17,441 nt of DNA. Source: Methanobacteriota archaeon. GTDB taxonomy: Archaea; Halobacteriota; Syntropharchaeia; JACQPP01. Below are positions 6,033 to 12,035 of this stretch, piece after piece. The position numbers and the translations under genes were made by a program. The stretch lies in assembly GCA_016207465.1 (NCBI GenBank), contig JACQPP010000076.1:1-17441 (forward strand). Direction: 5' to 3'. The notes beneath the pieces are model-generated. The model searched no databases. It was not told the DNA's origin and saw only the letters and a list, made by a program, of their open reading frames with translations. Every line of letters starts with the position of its first letter. Within the stretch, counting starts at the first letter, position 1.

Positions 6033-6548
6033 ATGACTCAGAGTATGAGCAACATCTCGGTTGGCACAATTCTCGGTAGCGAGAACACCGACGAGCCAGT
6101 AGTTACGGGAACCAAGGCATTGGCACTCACCATCGTTCGCCAAAACCCAGACGGAATAACCGCCAAAGGTTTGGCATCCAAATTGGATGTCACTACTCGA
6201 AGGGCCACCGTTATTCTCGAAGAACTGTGCAATGCTCGGGAGACCTACTCTCGCAAACTCCCGGATGTTGCCGCTCGTCTGTACTACCCCAACGGGCGGC
6301 TAATCCATAAATACCTCCAAGAATCCAGAGAACTTTCGGGGGACCAAGTTTTTCGGCTCTCCATCCATGAGGGGAGAGCTGGCTCGCGCTTCCAGATACA
6401 AGAGCGCAGATTCACCCTTCTCGAAGGGGAGAAAATGGAGGGCAGTATCTTCATTGACTCGAAAAACATTCAACCATTCTTGGTATTCGTCCACGATATG
6501 CTGGAGAAGTTCAACAACTACACCGAAAAGAAGGAGGAAGCAAAATGA
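6033..6548 (+). CDS. Winged-helix protein of the cargo operon, unrecognised family
   Basis: A 171-residue protein. Residues ~28-95 look like a winged helix: helix KALALTIVRQNP, then GITAKGLASKLDVTTRRATVILEEL as helix-turn-helix, and a wing rich in Arg/Tyr. The C-terminal half (residues ~100-165) predicts beta-beta-beta-alpha: FRLSIHEG, SRFQIQERRFTLLEG, GSIFIDSKN, then helix QPFLVFVHDMLEKFNN. This layout resembles the PC4/Sub1 single-strand DNA-binding fold, which is a guess from pattern only. Its ATGA overlap with the next gene and the strong GGAGG there show that they form one operon. Base composition is clearly less GC-rich than the flanking chromosome. It may regulate the operon or work together with the 459-residue product; I cannot name a function. 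Confidence 0.65.
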   Translation: MTQSMSNISVGTILGSENTDEPVVTGTKALALTIVRQNPDGITAKGLASKLDVTTRRATVILEELCNARETYSRKLPDVAARLYYPNGRLIHKYLQESRELSGDQVFRLSIHEGRAGSRFQIQERRFTLLEGEKMEGSIFIDSKNIQPFLVFVHDMLEKFNNYTEKKEEAK

Positions 6549-7924
6549 AAACTACGAGCATCACCGTGATGAAGAAATCCGGTCGAGCGCAACTCGGCAA
6601 TGTCTTCTTCACAGACTCTAAATCCGAGGCCGCATTCAGCCAGATAGTGCCTTACATCAAGGGCCGGGAGGATGTAGAGGTTTTACTTAAGAACGCCCCA
6701 CTACTGAAGAAGAAACAGCCTGTTGAAGTCAATGGCTATAACATCCCCGGCATCATCACAAGAGCAACATCATTGGAAGAACTGCTCCTTTCCCGTGGCC
6801 GACTGCCCTACTCCAAGATAGCCATCAATCACCCCCTCATTGTTTCCTACCCCCCCGAAGTCCTCTGGATTTCAGACTCAAAACCCACAGCCCTGAAGAG
6901 GCTGAGGTCGGGCCTCAAAAAAGCGCTACCCGCCACCGAATCTTCACCATCCCCCAGCGATGCGGACAAAATTTCAGAGGAATTTGTTCTCCTCGCCCAT
7001 GACGGTAATGAGAACTATAGATTCTGGACAAACATGATGGAAAGAAAATTCGAGGAGACCCCCTATTCCAAACTCTTCATGGAATCAATTATTGAACTAT
7101 CCAACGGGGCCAGGGCCACCTTTTTGGCTCCACCGACCCCAATTATCGGCGGGGAGAAATGGACAAGAAGTCCCACATTGGCCCACAGATATAACTTGGC
7201 CTACGCCCACCTAATCAACGATAAACAGGATACGGGGGATAGAGTGCCCAAGTGCCTCTACAACTTGGATTTCAACTCGGAAATGTTCAAGCCCGACGAT
7301 TGGTCCCCGATGCTGGAGGAAGTTGTACGAAACACACGACTCGCTATGGGAGAGAATCTTTTCGATGGGATGAACGTTTCTGTACGTGGTCTAAGCCGCA
7401 TATCCTTTTCAGTTGCCAGGGTTAGAACTTTGAACCGATTGATGCGTCTTCTGAACGACATCTGCTTGCAAAACTTGGTTCCTATCAACTTCTCCAGATT
7501 CGGATTGATTGGCCTCCACGCGATTGACGAAGGCTCTACCTTCTCTTCTTTCCCCCTAAACTTGGCTCTGGATGACATCATGCTGGAACCGACGAGGATG
7601 AACCCCGAATATCTCTACGGCAGAATCCTTAACAAAGACGCGGGAGAACTTTACAACAAACAGCAAGTGGAAAAAGTGCTACAAGGACCCAAAAAGGGGC
7701 TTCCGGAACTGGAAGGTGTCGGTAGAGCGCCATCAATTTTGCAACTCGAAAACCCCGTCAGATACCGGATAGACTTCTCTAAAACCTACAACATCGCAGC
7801 ATTCAACTGGCTCAACACGCATTGGCGTGAAGAAGTTGAGAAGGGCGAAATCGCTCCGGGGAAAGAGTACCTTCAGAAGTTCGAGGCCCCATACAATTCT
7901 TGGGGTGTACCACCCACTCGTTAA
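6545..7924 (+). CDS. 459-residue cargo protein of unknown function
   Basis: I do not recognise this protein. It follows the winged-helix gene with an ATGA overlap and an excellent Shine-Dalgarno GGAGG (6533-6537) 7 nt before the ATG. It has no signal peptide or membrane segment, so it is probably cytoplasmic. Residues ~1-70 form a small mixed domain; a Ser/Pro-rich linker lies near ATESSPSPSD. The larger C-terminal part has alternating hydrophobic strands and helices (FLAPPTPII, CLYNLDF, FDGMNVSVRGLSRISFS, INFSRFGLIGLHAIDEGSTFSSFPLN), which could be a TIM-barrel-like alpha/beta fold. Candidate conserved residues are the Arg-Phe-Gly and His-x-x-Asp-Glu-Gly in that segment. The lower GC content and position inside the element mark it as passenger DNA. 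A defence or element-maintenance role is inference. Confidence 0.7.
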   Translation: MKTTSITVMKKSGRAQLGNVFFTDSKSEAAFSQIVPYIKGREDVEVLLKNAPLLKKKQPVEVNGYNIPGIITRATSLEELLLSRGRLPYSKIAINHPLIVSYPPEVLWISDSKPTALKRLRSGLKKALPATESSPSPSDADKISEEFVLLAHDGNENYRFWTNMMERKFEETPYSKLFMESIIELSNGARATFLAPPTPIIGGEKWTRSPTLAHRYNLAYAHLINDKQDTGDRVPKCLYNLDFNSEMFKPDDWSPMLEEVVRNTRLAMGENLFDGMNVSVRGLSRISFSVARVRTLNRLMRLLNDICLQNLVPINFSRFGLIGLHAIDEGSTFSSFPLNLALDDIMLEPTRMNPEYLYGRILNKDAGELYNKQQVEKVLQGPKKGLPELEGVGRAPSILQLENPVRYRIDFSKTYNIAAFNWLNTHWREEVEKGEIAPGKEYLQKFEAPYNSWGVPPTR

Positions 7925-8113
7925 GGAGGATACACTTTCACCTCGCTCTCAGCAACTTTCGAGACCGCTATCAAACGCGCCAACAAGACCAAGGGGGTGA
8001 TTGTGGCCTTCTCCTTCGGGCGAGGGGCCTACGGGGAGGTGGCGCGGGCGAAGAACGAGGAGGGCCTGGAAATCGAATTGAAGACCGTGGAGGATTTGAT
8101 AGCAGAAGGGTAG
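7925..8113 (+). pseudogene. Gene tail resembling the C-terminus of archaeal DNA methylase / restriction-type proteins
   Basis: An open frame of about 62 codons ends at TAG 8111-8113 and reads FETAIKRANKTKGVIVAFSFGRGAYGEVARAKNEEGLEIELKTVEDLI near its end. I recall this pattern (a hydrophobic strand IVAFSF, then GA.EEVARAK and a final strand with VEDL) from the tail of archaeal DNA methylases of the N4/N6 class, where it may be a restriction-endonuclease-like half-domain. No ATG precedes it. It follows the TAA of the 459-aa gene in the same frame, and the AAGGAGGA overlapping that TAA leads to no usable start. It is much more GC-rich than the cargo genes. The simplest reading is the 3' remnant of a lost gene. 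Confidence 0.55.
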
Positions 8114-8134
8114 TTCCGGGATACCTAAACCGCT

Positions 8135-8152
8135 ATCTCCCGCCATTAAACA
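8135..8152 (-). repeat. Right subterminal repeat
   Basis: TGTTTAATGGCGGGAGAT on the minus strand is the inner copy of the end motif. It lies 28 bp inside the outer copy (8180-8162) and mirrors the copy at 4454-4471 on the left. The stretch 8114-8134 between the gene fragment and this repeat shows nothing further. Confidence 0.75.
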
Positions 8153-8161
8153 CCCCCCTCC

Positions 8162-8185
8162 ATCTCCCGCCAACTAAACAGAACC
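8162..8185 (-). repeat. Right terminal inverted repeat
   Basis: On the minus strand this end reads GGTTCTGTTTAGTTGG then CGGGAGAT, matching the left end at 19 of 24 positions. The outermost GG is directly followed by the 8-bp target duplication. Confidence 0.85.
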
Positions 8186-8193
8186 TGCGGAGA
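8186..8193 (+). repeat. Right target-site duplication (TGCGGAGA)
   Basis: An exact copy of 4402-4409. It touches the purine-rich BRE position of the tRNA-Lys promoter, so the insertion point is only a few bases from that promoter's core. Confidence 0.88.
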
Positions 8194-8243
8194 GAATATT
8201 TATATATTAGGACCGGGGTAACCCCTGGCTGCTCGCGGGTGTT
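8194..8243 (+). promoter_or_regulatory. Promoter and leader of tRNA-Lys, possibly also of the RNA polymerase operon
   Basis: TTTATATATT (8199-8208) is a strong archaeal TATA box, with purine-rich AGAGAA before it as BRE. Transcription would start near 8230, leaving about 14 nt of 5' leader before the tRNA. No other convincing TATA box occurs between here and rpoH at 8451, so this promoter may also feed the polymerase operon. Confidence 0.7.
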
Positions 8244-8400
8244 GGGCTCGTAGCTCAGGCTGGTAGAGCACCTGGCTTTTACAATGGAAGGTCCTCGCGT
8301 TTCCCACATCGGCCCCCCGGGAACCGGAATGGTCCCCGGAGGTGTGAATCCCTCCAGTGGAGAGACCAGGTGGCCCGGGGTTCAAATCCCCGCGAGCCCG
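8244..8400 (+). tRNA. tRNA-Lys(UUU) with an 83-nt intron
   Basis: Exons 8244-8281 and 8365-8400 give a 74-nt tRNA: acceptor GGGCTCG/CGAGCCC, D stem GCTC/GAGC, anticodon stem CCTGG/CCAGG, loop CTTTTAA with anticodon TTT (8278-8280), 5-nt variable loop, T stem CGGGG/CCCCG around TTCAAAT, discriminator G8400. CCA is not encoded (CTG follows). The acceptor start GGGC and discriminator G fit archaeal tRNA-Lys. It is the last feature before the polymerase operon, and its position 37 (A8281) directly precedes the splice site. Confidence 0.92.
8282..8364 (+). other. Archaeal tRNA intron at position 37/38
   Basis: The canonical 37/38 position is supported by a bulge-helix-bulge fold. Beyond the anticodon stem, CUUU (8276-8279) pairs with GGAG (8359-8362), with a UAC bulge at the 5' site (cut after UA) and an AGA bulge at the 3' site (cut before A8365). 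An intron helix follows, pairing AAUGGAAGG with CCCUCCAGU with two mismatches. A second internal hairpin is CCGGGAACC (8317-8325)/GGTCCCCGG (8331-8339), one mismatch, loop GGAAT. At 83 nt it is longer than most archaeal tRNA introns. Confidence 0.82.
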
Positions 8401-8450
8401 CTGCAAATCCCCCTTCTTTCTCTCAGAGCGGGATTCGGGGGGGATTGGGC
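8401..8450 (+). other. tRNA-Lys to rpoH spacer
   Basis: Fifty base pairs containing a pyrimidine-rich CCCTTCTTTCTCTC tract (about 8411-8424), which could be a tRNA 3' processing or termination region. It is followed by a G-rich stretch before the rpoH ATG. No TATA box is visible. Confidence 0.45.
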
Positions 8451-8690
8451 ATGATGGCGGTGGGTTCGATTGAGCATGAGTTTGTGCCGCGGCATGTGAT
8501 TGCGGGGGAGCGGGAGGTGCAGGAGTTGCTGAAGAAGCTGGGCGTCACGAAGGACAAGCTGCCGAAGATCAAGGTGGAGGACCCGATGGCGAAGGACATC
8601 GGGGCGCAGGCGGGGGACGTGGTGAAGATTATCCGGGACAGCCCCACCGCGGGGCGGGGATACGTGGTCTACCGGATTACCATCCCATGA
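8451..8690 (+). CDS. rpoH: RNA polymerase subunit H (RpoH / Rpb5 C-terminal domain)
   Basis: A 79-residue archaeal RNA polymerase subunit equivalent to the C-terminal domain of eukaryotic Rpb5. The sequence EHEFVPRHVIAGEREVQELLKKLGV, then KLPKIKVEDPMAKDIGAQAGDVVKIIRDSPTAG and ending YVVYRI, is diagnostic. Two adjacent ATG codons (8451, 8454) could serve as start. An upstream in-frame extension would run through the tRNA and is not real. The stop overlaps the rpoB'' start as ATGA, so translation is coupled. It heads the conserved polymerase operon. Confidence 0.95.
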   Translation: MMAVGSIEHEFVPRHVIAGEREVQELLKKLGVTKDKLPKIKVEDPMAKDIGAQAGDVVKIIRDSPTAGRGYVVYRITIP

Positions 8691-10213
8691 TCGACCGAGG
8701 GGCCCTGGCGGCGGCCTATTTCACCCGCGAGAAGGTGTCGAAGCACCACATTGACTCCTGCAACAAGCTGCTGGACGGGGGCCTCCAGCGGGTCATTGAC
8801 GAGGAGTCGGTGATTTCCACCGACATCGATGACGTGGACCACCGGGGGAAGTACAAGGTCCATGTGCGCCTGGGGAAGGTGCGGGTGGGGCCCCCGACGG
8901 TGAAGGAGGCAAACGGCTCCCGGGAGAACCTCTTCCCCCTGGACGCGCGGCTGCGGAACCTCACCTACTCGGCCCCCCTGTATCTGAAGATGGCCATCGT
9001 GAAGGACTACTACGAGCTGGGGGAGCGGGAGGAGGGTAAGGAGCAGGAAGCGCTGATTGGTGAATTGCCCATCATGGTGCGCTCGGCGGGGTGCAGCCTC
9101 CACAAGATGGGCGACGGGGACCTGGTGAAGGCCGGGGAGGACCCCCTGGACCCCGGGGGCTACTTCATCATCAACGGCACGGAGCGGGTGGTGATGACCC
9201 TGGAGGACCTGGCCCCCAACAAGATTCTGGTGGAGTACAACGAGCGCTACGGGGAGCCCATCGAGGTGGCCAAGGTGTTCTCCCAGAGGCGGGGCTACCG
9301 GGCGCTGGTGATTGTGGAGAAGAACCGGGAGTCCATCCTGGAGGTCTCCTTCCCCAGCGTGTCGGGGCGCTTGAACTTCGTGATGCTGCAGCGTGCCCTG
9401 GGGCTGGAGTCGGACGAGGAAATCCTCCACAGTGTCTCCCGGAGGCCGGAGATCGAGAAGTTCATGCTGGAGAACCTGGAGCAGGCCGAGGTGAGCAGCA
9501 CCGAGGACGCCATCATGAAGATCGGCAAGCGGGTGGCGGCGGGGCAGACCAAGGACTACCAGAAGCGGCGGGCCAACTACGTCATCGACCGCTACCTCCT
9601 CCCCCACCTGGGCATCGAGGAGGGGGACCGGCTGGCGAAGGCCCACTTCCTGGGGGACATGGCGGAGACGGTCTTCGAGCTGGCCCTGGGGGTCCGGAAC
9701 GCCGACGACAAGGACCACTACGCCAACAAGCGGCTCAAATTGTGCGGGGACCTCATCGAGGACCTCTTCCGGGTCTCCTTCAACCGCCTCACCCGGGACA
9801 TCAAGTACCAGCTGGAGCGCTCTGCCATGCGCCACCGCGAGCTGAACGTGACCACGGCGGTGCGCGCGGACGTGCTCACCGACCGCCTCCTCCACCCCCT
9901 GGCCACCGGCAACTGGGTGGGGGGCCGCACCGGGGTCTCCCAGTTGCTGGACCGCACCGACTTCGCCGCCACCCTCTCCCACCTCCGGCGGGTCATCAGC
10001 CCCCTCTCCCGCACCCAGCCCCACTTCGAGGCCCGCGACCTCCACCCCACCCAGTGGGGGCGCATCTGCCCCACGGAGACCCCGGAGGGCCCCAACTGCG
10101 GGCTGGTGAAGAACTTCTCCCAGATGGCCGAGCTCTCCACCGGCGAGGAGGGGGCCCCACTGAAGGCCCTCCTCTACCAGGCGGGGGTGAAGCCCTTCCG
10201 GAGGGGCCACTGA
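8687..10213 (+). CDS. rpoB2: RNA polymerase subunit B'' (N-terminal half of the second-largest subunit)
   Basis: A 508-residue subunit corresponding to the N-terminal half of bacterial beta/eukaryotic Rpb2: protrusion, lobe and fork. Typical segments are HHIDSCNKLLDGGLQRVIDE, PLYLKMAIVKDYYELG, DPGGYFIINGTERVV, and near residues 450-475 HPTQWGRICPTETPEGPNCGL of the fork. The split of the B subunit into B'' and B' is known from methanogens, Archaeoglobus and halophiles, and absent in Crenarchaeota, Thermococcales and Thermoplasma. It starts in an ATGA overlap with rpoH and ends 1 nt before the rpoB' ATG. Confidence 0.97.
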   Translation: MIDRGALAAAYFTREKVSKHHIDSCNKLLDGGLQRVIDEESVISTDIDDVDHRGKYKVHVRLGKVRVGPPTVKEANGSRENLFPLDARLRNLTYSAPLYLKMAIVKDYYELGEREEGKEQEALIGELPIMVRSAGCSLHKMGDGDLVKAGEDPLDPGGYFIINGTERVVMTLEDLAPNKILVEYNERYGEPIEVAKVFSQRRGYRALVIVEKNRESILEVSFPSVSGRLNFVMLQRALGLESDEEILHSVSRRPEIEKFMLENLEQAEVSSTEDAIMKIGKRVAAGQTKDYQKRRANYVIDRYLLPHLGIEEGDRLAKAHFLGDMAETVFELALGVRNADDKDHYANKRLKLCGDLIEDLFRVSFNRLTRDIKYQLERSAMRHRELNVTTAVRADVLTDRLLHPLATGNWVGGRTGVSQLLDRTDFAATLSHLRRVISPLSRTQPHFEARDLHPTQWGRICPTETPEGPNCGLVKNFSQMAELSTGEEGAPLKALLYQAGVKPFRRGH

Positions 10214-10214
10214 G

Positions 10215-12035
10215 ATGGTGACCAGCGACGCCCGGGTCTTCGTGAACGGGGAGATGGTGGGCAACCACCCCGCCCCCGACAAGCTGGCGGCCGACCTCCG
10301 GCGCATGCGCCGCAGCGGCCAGGTCTCCCCCCAGGTGAACGTGGCCTACTTCCCCCGCACCAACGAGGTCATCATCAACACCAGCATGGGGCGGGCCCGC
10401 CGGCCCCTCCTGGTGGTGGAGAAGGGCAGGCCCGCCATCACCGAGAAACAACTCCAGGGGCTGCGCACCGGGGAGACCACCTTCGACGACCTGGTGAAGA
10501 AGGGGGCCGTCGAGTTCCTCGACTCCGAGGAGGAGGAGAACGCCCTCATTGCCATCGACGAGACCCAGCTGGCCGAGGAGACAACCCACATGGAGATGGA
10601 CCCCAGCCTCATCCTGGGCCTCTGCGCCTGCCTCGTCCCCTACCCCGAGCACAACTCCTCCCCCCGCAACACCATGGGGGCAGGGATGGTCAAGCAGAGC
10701 CTCGGGGTCCCCATGTCCAACATCAACCTCCGCTGCGACACCCGCACCCACTTCCTCCACTACCCCCAGGTGGACCTGGTGCGGACCCGCACCAGCGAAA
10801 TCATCGGCTACGACGCCCGCCCCAGCGGCCAGAACTTCATCGTGGCCGTCCTCCCCTTCGAGGGCTACAACATCGAGGACGCCCTCATCTTCAACCGGGG
10901 CTCCGTCGAGCGGGGCCTCGGCCGGAGCCACTTCTTCCGCACCTACGAGGCAGAGGAGCGCAAGTACCCCGGGGGCCAGGAGGACGTCTTCGAAATCCCC
11001 GACACCGAGGTGGACGGGGCCCGGGAGTCCGAGGCCTACGCCCAGCTGGACAGCGACGGGGTGGTGAACCCCGAGACCCCCGTGGCCCCCAACGCGGTCC
11101 TCATCGGCAAGACCTCGCCCCCCCGCTTCCTGGAGGAGCCCACCGAGCTGGGGCTGAGCCCCCAGCAGCGCCGCGAGTCCTCCATGTGCATGCGGAGCAA
11201 CGAGGAGGGCGTCGTGGACGCCGTCTTCCTCTGCGAGTCCGAGAACGGGACCCGCCTCTGCAAGGCGCGGGTGCGGGACCAGCGGTTCCCCGAAATCGGG
11301 GACAAATTCGCCAGCCGCCACGGCCAGAAGGGGGTCATCGGCCTCATCGTCCCCCAGGAGGACATGCCCTTCACCGAGCAGGGCATCGTCCCCGACATCA
11401 TCATCAACCCCCACGCCATCCCCAGCCGCATGACCGTGGGCCACATCCTGGAGATGATCGGGGGCAAGGCCGGGGCCCTGGAGGGCCGCCGCATCGACGC
11501 CACCCCCTTCTCCGGGGAGAAGGAGGACGACCTCCGCCAGCTCCTCTCCGCCTGCGGATTCTCCCACACCGGCAAGGAGGTCTTCCACGACGGCATCACC
11601 GGGGAGCGCATCGAGGGCGACCTCTTCGTGGGCGTCGCCTACTACCAGAAGCTCTACCACATGGTGGCCTCCAAAATCCACGCCCGCAGCCGGGGCCCCG
11701 TGCAGGTCCTCACCCGCCAGCCCACCGAGGGGCGGGCCCGCGAGGGGGGCCTGCGGTTCGGGGAGATGGAGCGGGACGTCCTCATCGGCCACGGGGCCGC
11801 CCTCGCCCTCAAGGAGCGCCTCCTCGACGAGAGCGACAAGGTCACCGAATACGTGTGCAGCCACTGCGGCATGATTGCCGCCATGGACCGCAAGACCAAG
11901 CGGGCCGGCTGCCTCACCTGCGGCAGCGACACCGACATCTTCGAGGTGGAGATGAGCTACGCCTTCAAACTCCTCCTGGACGAGATGAAGAGCCTGGGCA
12001 TCGCCCCCCGGCTCGAACTGGAGGATGCGGTATGA
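10215..12035 (+). CDS. rpoB1: RNA polymerase subunit B' (C-terminal half of the second-largest subunit)
   Basis: A 606-residue subunit with the external domains, hybrid-binding domain, wall and clamp parts of Rpb2. It contains PYPEHNSSPRNTMGAGMVKQ, GYNIEDALIFN (around residue 217), GDKFASRHGQKGVIGLI (around residue 363) and the C-terminal GGLRFGEMERDVLIGHGAA. A zinc site is formed by C548/C551 (CSHC) and C566/C569 (CLTC). Together with B'' it makes one half of the polymerase active-site cleft. The ATG lies 1 nt after the rpoB'' stop, and the gene's TGA overlaps the rpoA' ATG (ATGA). Confidence 0.97.
   Translation: MVTSDARVFVNGEMVGNHPAPDKLAADLRRMRRSGQVSPQVNVAYFPRTNEVIINTSMGRARRPLLVVEKGRPAITEKQLQGLRTGETTFDDLVKKGAVEFLDSEEEENALIAIDETQLAEETTHMEMDPSLILGLCACLVPYPEHNSSPRNTMGAGMVKQSLGVPMSNINLRCDTRTHFLHYPQVDLVRTRTSEIIGYDARPSGQNFIVAVLPFEGYNIEDALIFNRGSVERGLGRSHFFRTYEAEERKYPGGQEDVFEIPDTEVDGARESEAYAQLDSDGVVNPETPVAPNAVLIGKTSPPRFLEEPTELGLSPQQRRESSMCMRSNEEGVVDAVFLCESENGTRLCKARVRDQRFPEIGDKFASRHGQKGVIGLIVPQEDMPFTEQGIVPDIIINPHAIPSRMTVGHILEMIGGKAGALEGRRIDATPFSGEKEDDLRQLLSACGFSHTGKEVFHDGITGERIEGDLFVGVAYYQKLYHMVASKIHARSRGPVQVLTRQPTEGRAREGGLRFGEMERDVLIGHGAALALKERLLDESDKVTEYVCSHCGMIAAMDRKTKRAGCLTCGSDTDIFEVEMSYAFKLLLDEMKSLGIAPRLELEDAV

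Larger units (their letters stand above)
4410..8185. mobile_element. IS6-like cargo-carrying transposable element, 3,776 bp
   Basis: The left end reads GGTTCTGTT inward from 4410, and the right end reads GGTTCTGTT inward from 8185 on the other strand. Over 24 bp the two ends agree at 19 positions, including CGGGAGAT at positions 17-24. The 8-bp direct repeat TGCGGAGA flanks both. GGTTCTGTT termini and 8-bp duplications are characteristic of the IS6 family (IS26/IS257-like). The transposase stop codon lies inside the left terminus, as in compact insertion sequences. The right half carries four non-transposase items: a zinc-ribbon gene, a winged-helix gene, a 459-aa gene, and a 3' gene fragment. 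No second transposase copy is present, so this is a single element with passenger genes rather than a pair of flanking IS copies. Confidence 0.88.

Noticed and set aside
7922..7930. AAGGAGGA as a Shine-Dalgarno for a small gene after the 459-aa gene
   Set aside because: No ATG, GTG or TTG lies at a usable distance in the open frame; kept only as a hint of a lost gene start.
8135..8180. Two near-identical 18-19 bp direct repeats that could suggest a small CRISPR array
   Set aside because: Only two copies with a 9-bp gap, and the same motif occurs inverted at 4415-4471; they are transposon end repeats.
8370..8450. Upstream extension of rpoH
   Set aside because: It would translate the 3' half of tRNA-Lys; family homology begins at the ATG at 8451/8454.
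9996..11864. 622-codon minus-strand open frame opposite rpoB'
   Set aside because: Same GC-driven shadow effect, no recognisable domain.
11186..12031. In-frame upstream extension of rpoA' into rpoB'
   Set aside because: The extension is Pro/Arg/His-rich nonsense in another phase of rpoB'. The ATGA overlap at 12032 gives the standard A' N-terminus.
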